Shown in pieces: positions 1-11,102 of a stretch of 64,000 nucleotides of DNA. The notes beneath the pieces were generated by a model. The model was given only the letters and a program-made list of their open reading frames with translations. It searched no databases and was not told the DNA's origin. Numbering within the stretch: position 1 is the first letter of the stretch; every line of letters begins with the position of its first letter. The position numbers and the translations under genes were made by a program. Where the stretch lies: assembly GCF_022539505.1 (NCBI RefSeq), contig NC_061509.1, forward strand, positions 212,870,254 to 212,934,253, read 5' to 3'. The DNA is from Lolium rigidum. Taxonomy: Eukaryota > Streptophyta > Magnoliopsida > Poales > Poaceae.

Positions 1-212
1 GAGTATGGCATCATTTTTGCCTAGGCAGGTTCCAGACTAGAGCAGACTGTTATGTTGGAGTATTTCGGTAGTCTGATCCATGTAGCCATTTTTGTTCAGC
101 TTATCTTATATTCATAATGATCTAGCAATAGCTTCTTGTGCTAATAGTATTGTCATAATGGTGTTTTAGTGCTATTTTACTCGTTAAATTTCTTCGGATA
201 TCATTTGTTGTA
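1..212. other. Unassigned intergenic sequence at window start
   Basis: AT-rich sequence with no coding frame I can support. It leads directly into the first copy of a tandem duplication. It could be flanking or 3'-UTR sequence of a gene outside the window, but nothing here shows that. Confidence 0.4.
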
Positions 213-683
213 ATGTCTAGTGGGTTATCTTACTAGTCAAATGTTCATTCGTAGCACTGAAGCCGAGTTAAATGAATGCAACTAGGAGGTATCCAGTTTT
301 GTCACAGCGAATGTAGACATAGGAAATTACTAATTAATCAAAACTATGAAGAGCAAGTTATTGATCTGAAAAATTAAGAGCAAATATCTCAAAAGGCCAT
401 TGTAATTGACTACATATCAGTTAGGTAATATAGCTTGATATATCCGATCTTTGTTACTGATATTATGTATAAGAAACATGTGGATTCGCAAGGACAATCA
501 GAGCTGCACATAATTCGTAGCTCAGTAAGATGTATGGCATTCAACTATTGTTAGGACGTCTAGTGAGTAATCTTACTGGAAAAATGTTCATTCCGAACAC
601 AAATACCCAGTTGACTGAATGCAACAGTTGCCGGGGCTATCCAGTTTTGTCACATCAAATCTAGGTTTAGGCAGTTACTATTA

Positions 684-758
684 CCTCTATTCCGAAATGT
701 AAGCCTTTTTAGAAAGCTAAAATAGCTTTCTAAAATGACTTATATTTCAGAACGGAGG
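684..758. mobile_element. Very short Stowaway-like MITE (75 bp)
   Basis: The ends are inverted: the left begins CCTCTATTCCGAAATGTAAG and the right ends CTTATATTTCAGAACGGAGG, with a central TAGAAAGCTA / TAGCTTTCTA inverted stretch. It is flanked by TA on both sides (682-683, 759-760), the Tc1/mariner (Stowaway) target duplication. The homologous site in tandem copy 1 lacks it. It is shorter than usual family members, so an internally deleted derivative is likely. Confidence 0.8.
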
Positions 759-893
759 TACTAATATTAATCAACACTTTGAGCAAGCAACTAATATGAA
801 AAAATAGGGGCAAGTATCTCAAAGTCCATTACAGCTAACTACATACCAGGTAGGAAATATAAGTTCCACTATGTGAATTTTGCTACTGAAGTA

Positions 894-1016
894 TTCCCTC
901 CGTTCCAAACTAATTGACACAACTTTGTCTAGATACACATGTATATGTACATGTTTTAGCGTGTAGATACACTCTATCTAGACAAAGCCGCGTCACTTAA
1001 TTTGGAACGGAGGGAG
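894..1016. mobile_element. Stowaway MITE (123 bp)
   Basis: Terminal inverted repeats are TTCCCTCCGTTCCAAACTAA on the left and a right end of TTTGGAACGGAGGGAG. TA is duplicated at 892-893 and 1017-1018. The interior is also inverted-repetitive (TTTGTCTAGATACA against TATCTAGACAAAG), so the whole element can fold. This is classic grass Stowaway structure; it encodes nothing. Confidence 0.92.
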
Positions 1017-1105
1017 TACATATATATAAGAAACATATGGATTTCCAAGGAAATCGGAGCTGCACAAAAGTGATGGATCAGTAAGATGTATAGCCTTCAA
1101 TTTGT

Positions 1106-1745
1106 TGGTTATCAGTTAATTGATGAATGATTTTCAGGAGCTGTGTTGTTCATGGCCTTCAAATAGTTAGTATAACTGAATGGTCCAGACTTTCAGAATT
1201 TTACTGCATGGTAGCTATGCTCCTCTGCTGGTCAGCTGAAGTGTTGTCTCTTGTGTTGTTCATCAAAATCATGTCTGGAACAGAGGAACTACAAGAGATC
1301 TAGTGAACGAAACAATAAGATATATGAAGTTTCTGTTTGTGAATGCAATGATAAGAACATCCTCTTTTCTTTTGCAGCCAATCGTAAGACCTTGCAATGG
1401 ATATCAACGTTCAGTATATGTCTTTTATGTACAGACTACAGTTATCCTTGTACTCCCGAAAAGGAGAATTATATTGTTATGTCTGTTGAGTTAACTATAC
1501 CAAGTAGAAATGTGTTCTCACGATGACAGTCTATGTACCTAGCTTTGTGCATGGCATCATTTTGCACTGATCCTGTTAGAAAATCTACTGCTTTGTAACA
1601 AGTTTTTTTAGAGCTCTTTCTAACAAGTTGCTTCAGTTGGTAAATGCCATTTTATACCCGCATGGTGTTCGCTGGTTGTGAGACTAAGTCCTTTGCCTAA
1701 TATCAGTACGATCTTGTCATGTTTGGAGTGCACAGATACTATCCC
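1106..1745. other. Unassigned intergenic sequence
   Basis: No domain-bearing frame. Short open frames around 1,251-1,526 have no recognisable composition or splice context and are taken as chance. Confidence 0.4.
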
Positions 1746-1949
1746 TATTTAGAGTTTTCCTTGCATAAATTCACAAATGAAATTACTTCTCTCCGTGGTG
1801 TCTCTTATTCTTTTTTTTTAGATAAAGGTGTCTCTTATTCATGGGAAATGAAGTAATTCAGGTGAAGATTTAGAGTTTTCCAGCACGAACTCACAAATGA
1901 AATTACTTCTCCCATGTGTCTCTTATTCATGGGAAATGAAGTAATTCAA
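1746..1949. repeat. Short diverged direct duplication
   Basis: Unit 1 (about 1746-1862) and unit 2 (about 1868-1949) share the order TTTAGAGTTTTCC, TCACAAATGAAATTACTTCTC, TGTCTCTTATTC, ATGGGAAATGAAGTAATTCA. Unit 1 also contains a T-run and a small repeat of TGTCTCTTATTC. No coding content. Confidence 0.75.
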
Positions 1950-1962
1950 TGAAACCGAGCGA

Positions 1963-2578
1963 TCCCCAGGTGGCTAGTTTTTGTCCCCTCTACCGGCACC
2001 GCCGTTGGCCCTTCCCGCCTCCAATGGCCTTTCAGGCATGGAGATAGGGTGGACCCTGACCTCTCTATGGCCAAAGGGTTTGTGTTTCTTGTTTTTGGTT
2101 TTCTATGTGTCTTCTTTAGGATGGTAAGGCGTTGGTGACATATCGAAGTTAGAATTAGATCCTCCTTTCCCTATCCTCACTCCAGCGGTGCACTTAGCAC
2201 TGGCGGATGGCGTGTGGAGTCGTGTGTCCGGTTGATTCCCTGTGCGATTCGATCGGTTTTCGTGTTTCGTTTGTGTGGTTTGAGGCCAGTCTCTTCCGAT
2301 CTACGGTTGTCATCGTTGGGAGTCGTGTGTCCGGTTGATCCCATCTGCGATCCGATCGGTTTTCGTGTTTCGTTTGTGTGGTTTGAGGCCAGTCTCTTCC
2401 GATCTACGGTTGTCATCGTTGCCGATGGTTGATGCTTTGGTGTGTTGGTCCTTTAAGGTCTTAGAACTATGACTTTCCGCTTGTCTACTACAACAAGTTG
2501 TACTATGACAAGCTTTGTCCGCCTCCGTTGATACGGTGGTGAGGACGGCAACGCGTCTTCGGTTCAACAAAAAAAATT
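1963..2578 (+). mobile_element. GC-rich retroposon-like fragment ending in an A-run
   Basis: A GC-rich island in AT-rich surroundings that ends with CGGTTCAAC followed by eight A's and reverts to AT-rich DNA. This shape fits a 5'-truncated or non-autonomous non-LTR retroposon. It includes two tandem 103-bp units (separate entry). No target duplication was identified and no protein domain is readable, so the class is an inference. A captured gene UTR is the main alternative. Confidence 0.4.
2217..2421. repeat. Two tandem 103-bp units
   Basis: Unit 1 (2217-2319) and unit 2 (2320-2421) both begin GAGTCGTGTGTCCGGTTGAT and end with CTACGGTTGTCATCGTTG. They differ at only a few positions near CCCTGTGCGATTC / CCCATCTGCGATCC, so the duplication is recent. 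It lies inside the GC-rich retroposon-like fragment. Confidence 0.9.
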
Positions 2579-3729
2579 ATTACTTTTTAAAACTCTTCAT
2601 ACTACTATTGGTAATTACTAGTAGATTTGTAGATTTGTTAAAAGTGGTCACTACTAACGTAATTATGCACGAGAGGAAGTTGTTGGCCCTTTTCCCTCTC
2701 ATATGTTGGTTATAGAGCAAGAATATAATATTCAATATTTTTTTCACATAATGGCACAATAATGAGTAGATTTTGCGGCTTGTCTAGTTTGTAATCTTCT
2801 CGAGTTATGTACAATATTTTATAATACTTGATAAATTTATAAAAAAAAACAATTGTCAAGCCCTACAATGTGCATATTTACAACAACAAAAAGAATGGTT
2901 AATGAATTAGAATTGAGCAAACCTATCACTACCACCACAGTTGACCGTCAACAATGTTATTGCGGACACCATTTCAACTAGAATCTTCATCCTTTGTTGT
3001 AGTACAAATTATTCATGAGTTTTTATCGTCCAACTTGTTTGACCTAAATTAAAAAATATTTTCCGTGTGGAATTTTATTATATAATTACAAAACAAAATG
3101 AACAAATCAGAACTCGAATTACCAACAAACTATAAATAATTTATAAAGAAGTTTCCGTTTTGTACGGAAATTATTCTTTGGAACCACATATAGTGCAATG
3201 GTATAAACTCTTTGATCAATCTTCTTTTTTATTATCCGATTACGTGAAATCATGCCCATGCTCCAGAAGGGAGTAACGATGCAACAATACAACTTTCATT
3301 AAACAAAATAAATATAATAGACATGTGATAGGCCGCTTTCACCACAAATGTGATTTTTCCTACATATGCATGTGTATCAAGTGGAGCTCTAATCACTTGT
3401 TGATATTATCGTAGTTGAAAATATGAGAACAAATGGAACATAAACTCTGCGTATTTATATGTACGGTTGAAATGTTATGGTGCGGGGTTTTAAGATATTC
3501 CGACCACTATCACACATATTATTTAGTGTTCTAGTGTATAAATTGTGGATATTTTGTTCTTCTTTTGTGTGGATAAGTATAATGTTTGGTCCTAAGATCT
3601 TGTCACAGAAAACATGAAGGTTGAGACGCTTCAAAATATGGATCCAAGGAAGTACTTTATTTTTCGTGTATTTATTTTATCATTAGTGTACATCTCAATT
3701 CTATGTTTTTTTATTCCTAGGTTTTGAAA
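2579..3729. other. AT-rich intergenic sequence
   Basis: Low-GC DNA with no supportable gene, repeat boundary or inverted termini. It sits upstream of the GC-rich promoter region of the small host gene. Confidence 0.4.
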
Positions 3730-4289
3730 ATGCCCCAAGCTAGCAGCCCAGCCCAGGTCGTGACAACAGGTCCATGTCAACCTAGAGCAGCATCCAATAG
3801 TCCATCGACACGTGCCAAGCATGACGACGGCGATGCTTCCAGACTACTCCTACAACCTACGAGGCCACCATGCAACGCACGCAACTGACTCAGCTGTCTC
3901 TAGCCTCGGTGCGACCAGCCTCGAAACCCACGTACGGACACGAACTGCTCACCGGCCATCCACACTCCGCCCGAGGTCCGACGAGATCTGTCCCCACATG
4001 CCATAGACCCATTGTGCGCGCGCACCGGTGCCTCGCGGTATTTTTTTTCAAATTAAGAATGTTAAAATTCGCAATCAGCTCGCCGATTCCTATCCGATAA
4101 AGACAGCGAGAGGGCCGGGCGGCGCAAAGGTCGGTCCACGGACCGGATCCGATTCCGAGCCGTCCATCTCGGGACGTGCGGACAGCGTGAGCTTGGGCCG
4201 GGTCCGGCAGGGGATTCGCCGCCCGCGAGATACCCGGCTGCTATATTGGAGAAAACGTCAACGAGTGTGGTTGGTCTTGGACTATTGCT
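3730..4289 (+). promoter_or_regulatory. GC/CpG-rich putative promoter of the small host gene
   Basis: Base composition changes abruptly from AT-rich to CpG-rich, typical of grass gene 5' ends. A GCTATATTGGAG box at about 4,240-4,251 is a possible TATA element a few tens of bases upstream of the inferred leader exon. The transcription start is not defined by sequence alone. Confidence 0.45.
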
Positions 4290-4370
4290 TTGCCAGAGCC
4301 AGCGACGATCTCTCTTCTTCTTCGTCTTCGGGTGTCCCCTCCGTCCTCCCAAAGGTCTCCTCTCGTCCCG
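4290..4370 (+). other. Putative 5'-UTR exon 1 of small host gene
   Basis: A C/T-rich leader-like stretch ends at CCCG followed by GTGAGTTCCC (donor GT at 4371-4372), a good plant splice donor. The start is approximate. The exon contains no convincing coding frame; translation is inferred to begin in the next exon at 6514. Confidence 0.5.
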
Positions 4371-6452
4371 GTGAGTTCCCCGAATCACACTCCCAACCTC
4401 AGTGTTCTCGGTCTCTTTGATCTGTGTTTGTTTGATCTATGTCGCGGTTTTGATCAATTTAACCGCGGGTCTGTACGGCGCTCATCTTAGGAAGTTAGGA
4501 TTCCCCGCGGGTTCTTGGCTGGGGACGCGCCCTGGGTTCTTTCCTGGCCTGGTCGGTGCGTTGAATCCTGAGACGCCTCGCATCAGTTTGGAATCCCCTC
4601 AGGGAGCGCGTGGATGGATTAGCAATCTCCGTTCGTTTACCTTTTTACAACTATCTCCGCTTGTTTCCTGCCTGCCTCTCTAGGAGCAAGCCGATGGAAT
4701 TATTACAAGCTGCTCATCATGGCTGTTGAGCTTTATTATTAGAAATATCGGTATGGTCTGGCCGTTAGTTCTGGAATCGATGTGGTTTAGAGGATACTTG
4801 GATTCTGCTGGAGTTCTGGTCTGGAGGATTCTTGGCTGGATTCTGTTTAGAATCTTAAGTTAGGATGCTTGGATGATTCTGCTTCTAGAATATTAAGTGT
4901 GAATCTCGTGGTATCTTTTCTTGCTGTGCAGAGGGCTATTCTTAGGCTATGCTATTACTCCAAAATTAGGTGGACAGATCAGCCAGGTACCCAACCATTT
5001 GTTGGCTTTGTTCGTTGAATGGTTGGTGTTGAGACGCGGAATTGCCTGAATTTTTCCAATTAAGTAAATCAAATAAAGCATGATCTGTTGGAGCTTATAA
5101 ATTATGCTAGGCAAACCTCCCCACCCTTGGAGTTGTGCATAGAACCAAACTATATCTTTGTTAGAGTTCCATCAAAGGAACTAACGAGGCTAGAGGTTGG
5201 TTCTTCAAGGTTAAGGGCTCATATATATATATAGTCAAAATATAGATATTTTGTGACGTTTCTTGCCCCTTGTACCACATCCCCAACCTTTTTTCCAGGT
5301 TGGCTTGTTCATAAGTCTCTAGCTCTGTAGGACGAGGTCTGTTCATTTGATAAATCTGACATAATGAATGTTTCATTTTCAACCTGTTGCTCCGGTGGAG
5401 TATTTGAAATCCCGGACTCTCTGGAACCGTTTTTCCTTTTAAGTGTCCCCAAAAAATGTGAGAGACAAATCTCAGATGTAGGGTATGTAATAATGAAATA
5501 GCATGCAAAAATCCTCAAAATATGATGACTTTGTCTCCTGTGCAGCAGTGCCACAATAGGTATATTGCGTTTTTTTACAGTACACTGATTGGCGTGTCTT
5601 TAGAAGATTGAATCTTTGCATACTTCCATTCTGTAGCATGACCTATGTCCTATGTTCATGATACTTTTATTTTTTCTGATACTCCAAAAAAAACATCATA
5701 AAAAACGCATAGAGGTTCAGAGATGTGGTCTGTCTTTCAAGGTTTACAAAAAAACTGAGACAATTCATCAGAGTGGGGAATGCTAGAAATTAAGAACCGA
5801 TAAGATTTTATCAACCAATATAACTAATTCTGTTCTATAAAAAAAACAGAAGAGATGATGAATTTCTCGTCATTTTGAACTGTACACAAATATTCTTACT
5901 TCCTTTATGAATTTTCGCATGTTTTCATTTCAAGCAGTACCTAAAGACATGTTTTTTCGTAATTTTGGAAAGCTCAAAAATGCTTAAAACATTACTCTCT
6001 CCGATCCATAGTAAGTGTTGAGGGTTTAGTGCAAAATAGCTCAAATTTGAGCTAAACCGTGGGAACTTATTATGGATTGGAGGGAGTATTTAAAACTATT
6101 CTAAGGTTCTAGACATCAAGTTAAGCGTTATTTCGAAGTTCACAGTTTTGACAGTTTCATAGTTTAGAATTTATAAAGTCGGATCAAGCACCATAGTACT
6201 ATGAACTTTCAATTTTTTAGTGTTTGTTGTCGCTCAGTGGCAAACAAATCAGCACAACTACATACAGATTTAGGTGTTCGTTTTCCATTTTTGCTTCTTT
6301 TACACATTATGATATAATAGATACCCACTAAGTTAGTGAGTCGGCTCTGTTTTCTTGTTAATCCCACTAAGTAAAATAAAGTAATGAATCTACCATTGTT
6401 TGTCCGTATTATCGTTCCTATGTGTTATCTTCTTGATATTACAACTTTCCAG
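4371..6452 (+). other. Putative 2.1-kb leader intron
   Basis: Donor GTGAGT at 4371; proposed acceptor at 6451-6452 after a pyrimidine-rich run (TATTACAACTTTCCAG). An alternative acceptor is AAATGCAG ending at 6495. Both lie upstream of the ATG at 6514, so the protein is unaffected. The intron holds one Stowaway-like MITE (5995-6086) and otherwise AT-rich sequence. Confidence 0.5.
5995..6086. mobile_element. Stowaway-like MITE in the leader intron
   Basis: The left end CTCTCTCCGATCCATAGTAA and right end TTATTATGGATTGGAGGGAG are inverted repeats, flanked by TA at 5993-5994 and 6087-6088. About 92 bp, non-coding. Insertion inside a plant gene intron is common for this superfamily. Confidence 0.85.
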
Positions 6453-6513
6453 AATTCTGACCTCTGGCGTCCCCACTTTTACAATTGAAATGCAGCATTC
6501 CGTACTTCGGTTG

Positions 6514-6795
6514 ATGGCCTCACCGGCAGCTTCAGCAGCAGCAACAGAGTTCACTCAGGAAACTGCTCGCCAATCTCTGATCGCGATCTCCCAGTCCCTT
6601 CCTGAGGCAGGTTCACTCCGAAGCACCAACGTCAAGCCACCGAGCACTTCTGTGGCAAACGGGTATCAGGATGCTGGGGCGGCAAACTGCAGATCAAAGC
6701 TGATGTCAATCTCTGACCTTTCCTCTCCTGATGCTCTACCCACGCCGTGCCCTCCCAAGAATATTGCAACCAACTGTATGATGGCTGACGCCTAA
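6514..6795 (+). CDS. Small conserved-looking protein of unknown function (93 aa)
   Basis: The frame from ATG 6514 to TAA encodes 93 residues. It starts MASPAASAAATEFTQ, continues with a helix-like segment (ETARQSLIAISQSLP, residues 16-30), then a Ser/Pro/Asn-rich low-complexity middle and a tail with SKLMSISDLSSPDALPTPCP (61-80) and two cysteines. There is no signal peptide, membrane segment or catalytic motif. I chose ATG 6514 because an upstream in-frame ATG at 6492 sits within a few bases of the possible acceptor at 6495 and the Ala-rich start looks natural; if the 6453 acceptor is used, the 6492 start could add eight residues. The coding stretch is GC-richer than its surroundings, free of lesions, and preceded by a promoter-like island and a good splice donor. 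I recognise no named family. It is the best candidate for a functional host gene in the window. Confidence 0.65.
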   Translation: MASPAASAAATEFTQETARQSLIAISQSLPEAGSLRSTNVKPPSTSVANGYQDAGAANCRSKLMSISDLSSPDALPTPCPPKNIATNCMMADA

Positions 6796-7085
6796 CTCTG
6801 CGTATGTGGACATGTGTTGGGCGTGGTGTATCAGTGTTTTATTTTCTTGCTGTGACGTCCTTTAGCCTTTTGTTGGCTTGGTTTGGGATGGAAAGGAAGT
6901 GTTCGGGCACGTGTGTTTAAGCTGAAACTTTATGGAAAGAAAACAGACAATTGTACAGTTGGCTCTGTTATGCTAAGTAAGGAACTAGTTGCTGGAAACA
7001 AGTTTGTGCTTCCTGCAGTGTACAGTACAATTTGTTTTTGTTACATAGCTTGACTCTAAGACTTTCATATGTTATATTAAGGGAT
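6796..7085 (+). other. Putative 3'-UTR of small host gene
   Basis: T-rich sequence following the stop codon, consistent with a plant 3'-UTR. No single clear polyadenylation signal can be singled out. The Copia element begins about 295 bp after the stop, so it may alter transcript termination. Confidence 0.4.
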
Positions 7086-7090
7086 AAGAC

Positions 7091-7225
7091 TGTTAGTGGT
7101 GTATAGTCCCCTGTAGTCCCCTATACTGTATATTTCCATAGTGTGGGGGGTTTCCCTGAATATTGTATCCTTGTACATGTACTGGTCTTTGGCCCACTCT
7201 GAATACTAGTTGCTCATTCACAACA
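7091..7225 (+). repeat. Copia 5' LTR (135 bp)
   Basis: Begins TGTTAGTGGTGTATAG and ends CATTCACAACA, and is nearly identical to the LTR at 18740. The TSD AAGAC precedes it. The LTR is unusually short for a grass Copia element. Confidence 0.95.
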
Positions 7226-7237
7226 TGGTATCAGAGC
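7226..7237 (+). other. Primer-binding site, initiator tRNA-Met
   Basis: TGGTATCAGAGC follows the LTR with no spacer. This is the standard plant Copia primer site complementary to the 3' end of initiator tRNA-Met, where minus-strand DNA synthesis starts. Confidence 0.93.
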
Positions 7238-7643
7238 ATATCGATCTGTGCCGCCGCCGACGACTATTCCGGCAGCTGCTGCTCCTCTCTCTCTTCTTCC
7301 CCTACCATTCTTTCTCGAAGATGAAGAGAAGTTGTTGATTTTTGGCTCGTTTGCCGCCCGGATCCGGCTGTTCCGGCCCGTCCTCGCCGCCCGGCCACCC
7401 CATCCAGCTGCTGGCCTGGCCAATTCGTCCCGGCCAGCCGCTGCTCCGTCCCATCCTAGTTTGGTTGCAACTCCTTTGTTGCTCGTGGGTGGATCTTCTT
7501 TTCTTTGAGCGTGGGCTTGATCTGCTGGCTGCCCCGATCTGGATTTCTATTGCATGGGTGCTGTGTTTCGGCTGGCTCCCTGGCTTGATCTGTGAGAGTT
7601 GGCCAGATTCAGATCTGGTTTGACAAAAAAAAAAGAGGAAAAG

Positions 7644-8776
7644 ATGGCATCCTCTTTGTCTGGCTATGTCAGTATTCCTCGCTGCCCAGTGATCTTTGAC
7701 GGCACCAACTATGGGGAGTTTGCTGCCTTTCTGCGCATCCATATGCGTGGTCTTCGGCTGTGGGGTGTTCTTACCGGCGAGGTCTCTTGTCCGCCGCACC
7801 CCACTGCTCATGTGCCTCCTACTCTGCCGTCCGTGCCATAGGCCCTGGCTGAGGATGCTACTCAGGATGATCGGGATGCAGCCAAGTCTGCTGAGGCTGC
7901 TGCTGATGAGGCATATGAGGAGCAGGTACTTGCTTATTCAGAGGCTCTTAGCTCTTATCGTGACAGCTTGGCTAGCTTTACTCGGTGGTGTGATGAGGAT
8001 GCCGGGGCTGCCGCCGTTCTTTCTCGAGTGTTCAGCCACGCTTGCTTCGAGTTTATGGGCCTCGCCACTCGTTGCCGAGATGTGGTCTCACCTTCGCCGG
8101 CGCTATCGACCTTCCGGGGATTCTCTCGTACTTATCCGTTTTGCGTCGGGAGCATGATCTTCGACGAGGTGACTCTACCGTTGATGAGTTCTACACCCGC
8201 AGTGCGGCGATCCGGCGCCGGCTTGACTCCCTTCGCAGGTCTTGTCCGTGGTACTTGCCGGTGTTGTCGGACGATGACGTTCCGATATGGAATTTCGGAG
8301 GATCCATGAGTTCCTATCTCGTCTTCGCCCGAGTTTGAGCCTCGTCGCGCTCGGTTGTTTGCTCGAGGCCGTGTTCCTATCTCGGAGGTGCCGACCGAGC
8401 TTCGTGCTGAGGAGACTCGTCTGCGTGGTGCTGGCCTGCTTGGGACACCCTCTGTCCTTGCTGCTCGAGTTCCCACTGCTCCTGCACCGCCACTTCTTCC
8501 TACACCAGTGCCTGCCGCTCCTGGAGGAGCCCGCTCTTCTCGTGGTGGGGGTCGCTCTCGCCCTCCTCGGTTCTGCACTCACTGTCGGAGGACTGATCAC
8601 CTTGAGTCTGACTGCTACCAGAAGCAGCGGGGTGTGCCTCCTCGTGCTCCACCCTCAGCGCCTGTCACCACCGGCTTCACTGAGCAGGATATAGTGAGAC
8701 TTCAGCGTCTCCTTGCCTCCTCCGGCTCTGCTTCGACGGCATCGCTGCCTCCGCGGCTGTTTCCTCTCCACCGACA
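7644..8776 (+). pseudogene. gag: Copia gag, degenerate
   Basis: The frame opens at ATG 7644 (MASSLSGYVSIPRCP) and runs into an in-frame TAG at 7839-7841 where homologues would continue (ALAEDATQDDRD follows in frame). A frameshift near 8,080-8,130 moves the reading to the frame containing STVDEFYTRSAAI, and another near 8,300-8,350 leads to VPISEVPTELRAEETRLRG. A CCHC zinc knuckle (CTHCRRTDHLESDC, C-x2-C-x4-H-x4-C) lies at about 8,573-8,616. Gag forms the virus-like particle and binds element RNA. This copy cannot make intact Gag. Confidence 0.9.
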
Positions 8777-9847
8777 GGTACATCTTCGTGGGTTCTGGAT
8801 TCTGGAGCTTCTTTTCACATGTCTCCTGATTCTTCCTCTCTTTCCTCTCTTCGACCTCTTCCTCTTCCTGTTAGTGTTCTTACTGCCGATGGTACTTCTC
8901 TCCCTGTTGCTAGTCGTGGCACTCTTTCTACTTCCTCCTTTTCCATTCCTAATGTTTCTCATGTTCCCCGTCTTACCATGAATTTGTTTTTCGCTGCTCA
9001 ACTCACTGATTTTGGTTGTCGGGTCATTCTTGATGTTGATTCTTGTTCTATTCAGGACACTCACACTCGGGCCCTGGTTGGGGCTGGCCCTCGGTGCCAT
9101 GACTCCCAGGGACTTTGGGAGCTTGACTGGCTTCATGTTCCTTCTTCCACCACTTCATCGACAACTCCATGTCTGCTTGCTGCTTCCACCACCGCCTCCT
9201 TTCAGCAGTGGCACCATCGTCTTGGTCATCTTTGTGGTTCTCGCTTGTCATCTTTACTTCGTCGAGGCCTCCTGGGGACTGTCTCAGGAGATGTCTCGCT
9301 TCAGGGTTGTCACGGTTGTAGGTTTGGTAAACAGAATCAGTTACCTTATCCTACTAGTGCGTCTATATCTCAGCGTCCGTTTGACTTGGTCCATTCTGAT
9401 GTATGGGGTCCGGCTCCTTTTGCTTCAAAAGGGGGCCACCGCTACTATGTTCTTTTTATCGATGACTTCTCTCGCCACACTTGGATTTATTTTATGACTT
9501 CTCGCAGCGAGGTTCTCTCGATATATAAGCGTTTTGCTACCATGGTCCATACTCAGTTTTCGACCCCTATCCGTGTCTTTCGGGCTGATTCTGCCGGTGA
9601 ATATATCTCCCACCAGTTGCGTGGTTTTCTTGCTGAACAGGGTACTCTTGCCCAGTTTTCCTGTCCTGGCGCCCATGCCCAAAATGGCGTGGCTGAGCGC
9701 AAACATCGTCACCTTCTTGAGATGGCACGTGCGATGATGATCGCTGCCTCTCTTCCTCCTCACTTCTGGGATGAGGCTGTGTCTATTTCCACCTATCTCA
9801 TCAACCTTCGACCCTCCACGACCTTGCGGTGGTGGTATTCCTCTTGA
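8777..9847 (+). pseudogene. pol: Copia pol: protease and integrase part
   Basis: After a frameshift near 8,775 the frame reads [15 protein letters not shown], the aspartic protease DSGAS active site. Next come the integrase N-terminal H-H-C-C zinc region ([11 protein letters not shown] ... CHGCRFGKQ) and the integrase core. The core has [11 protein letters not shown] with the first catalytic Asp, FRADSAGEY with the second, and [13 protein letters not shown] with the Glu. The frame ends at a TGA (9845-9847) caused by an indel near GGTGGTGGTATTCC; the next frame continues in register. Protease matures Gag-Pol; integrase inserts the cDNA. Confidence 0.92.
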
Positions 9848-11102
9848 GCGTCTCATTGGTCACACTCCTGATTACTCGACCCTTCGTCTTTTTGGTTGCG
9901 TTTGCTATGTTCTTCTTGCTCCACGCGAACGCACCAAGCTGAGTGCTCAGTCTGTTGAGTGTGTCTTCCTTGGCTACAGCCCTGAGCACAAAGGATATAA
10001 GTGTTGGGATCCTATTGGCCGTCGGATGCGCATATCTCGGGATGTCACTTTTGATGAGTCCCGTCCTTTCTACCCGCGTCCCTCCTCCTCTTCCTTCTCG
10101 GTGTATGATATCTCTTTTCTCATGTTCCCTGACTCACCTCCTCCTGTGCCTCCGGTTCCTGCTCTGCCGAGTATCTCACCACCTTCTCCTCCTCCACCCG
10201 CCATACCCCCCTCTCCTCCCTCACCACCGTCCCCATCCACCACATCTTCCCCTCCCATGTCACCTTCCTCGACTACGGTCCTCCCTCCCTACCCTTTTCA
10301 CTACTCCCGTCGTCCCCGTGAGGATGATGCTGCTTCTCCTGATACACCTTCTACCTCTACTGCGATGCCCTCTCCGTCCGAGCCGACTCACCATCTTCGT
10401 GCTCGGCCTCGTCCTCCTCCTGATCGCTATTCTCCCACTCACTACGGTCTTTCTGCTGCCCTCGAGCCGAGTTCTTATCGGGATGCCCTTGCTCATCCCG
10501 AATGGCAGCTAGCGATGGCTCAGGAGATTGCTGCTCTTGAGCGTACTGGCACTTGGGATGTTGTCACTCCTCCTTCGTCTATTCGTCCCATCACCTGCAA
10601 GTGGGTCTACAAGATCAAGACTCGCTCCGATGGTTCTCTTGAGCGCTACAAGGCTCGACTTGTCGCTCGCGGCTTTCAGCAGGAGCATGGCCATGACTAT
10701 GACGAGACCTTTGCTCCAGTGGCTCACATGACCACTGTTCGTACTCTTCTTGCCGTTGCTTCTGTTCGTCACTGGTTTGTCTGTCAGCTTGATGTGCAGA
10801 ATGCTTTTCTTAACGGTGAGTTGAGTGAGGAGGTATACATGCAGCCACCTCCTGGCTACTCTGTTCCCGATGGCATGGTCTGTCGTCTCCGGCGCTCTCT
10901 CTATGGCCTTAAGCAAGCCCCTCGCGCCTGGTTTTAGCGTTTTGCCTCTGTGGTCACCGCTGCTGGTTTCGTCCCTAGCGCACATGACCCTGCGCTTTTT
11001 GTCCACACATCCTCTCGTGGTCGCACTCTGGTTCTTCTTTATGTTGATGACATGATCATCACAGGCGATGACCCTGAGTACATTGCCTTTGTCAAGGCCC
11101 GT
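9832..11102 (+). pseudogene. pol: Copia pol: integrase tail and reverse transcriptase (5' part)
   Basis: The frame resumes with [20 protein letters not shown], then a Pro/Ser-rich linker, then reverse transcriptase: [65 protein letters not shown] and [19 protein letters not shown] at 10,935-10,937 interrupts where homologues read a sense codon. YVDD, the catalytic box, is at 11,040-11,051. The frame is cut 17 codons later by Gypsy element A. Together with the 3' part the protein would have been an ordinary Copia polymerase. Confidence 0.93.

Larger units (their letters stand above)
213..1105. repeat. Diverged tandem duplication, two ~345-bp copies
   Basis: Copy 1 (213-557) and copy 2 (558-1105) align along their length. 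Shared landmarks in order are GTCTAGTG at the start, a TATCCAGTTTTGTCACA block, a TATCTCAAA block, a TATAAGAAACAT block and a CAGTAAGATGTAT block. Copy 2 is longer because it holds two Stowaway-like MITEs (684-758, 894-1016) that copy 1 lacks. The alignment is by eye; divergence was not computed. Confidence 0.8.

Noticed and set aside
3870..4006. Short exon-like frames upstream of the small gene
   Set aside because: No consistent splice signals linking them to 6514, and the composition fits promoter DNA.
4028..4683. Overlapping open frames on both strands in the promoter/leader region
   Set aside because: GC-rich composition effect; the splice donor at 4371 and lack of motifs fit untranslated leader better.
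7248..7640. Open frames between the Copia primer site and gag, both strands
   Set aside because: They lie in the Copia leader; gag starts at 7644 and no known Copia gene precedes it.
8132..9136. Several 140-200-codon frames overlapping gag and protease
   Set aside because: Shadows of the GC-rich Copia frame; only the frames with zinc knuckle, DSGAS and integrase motifs are real.
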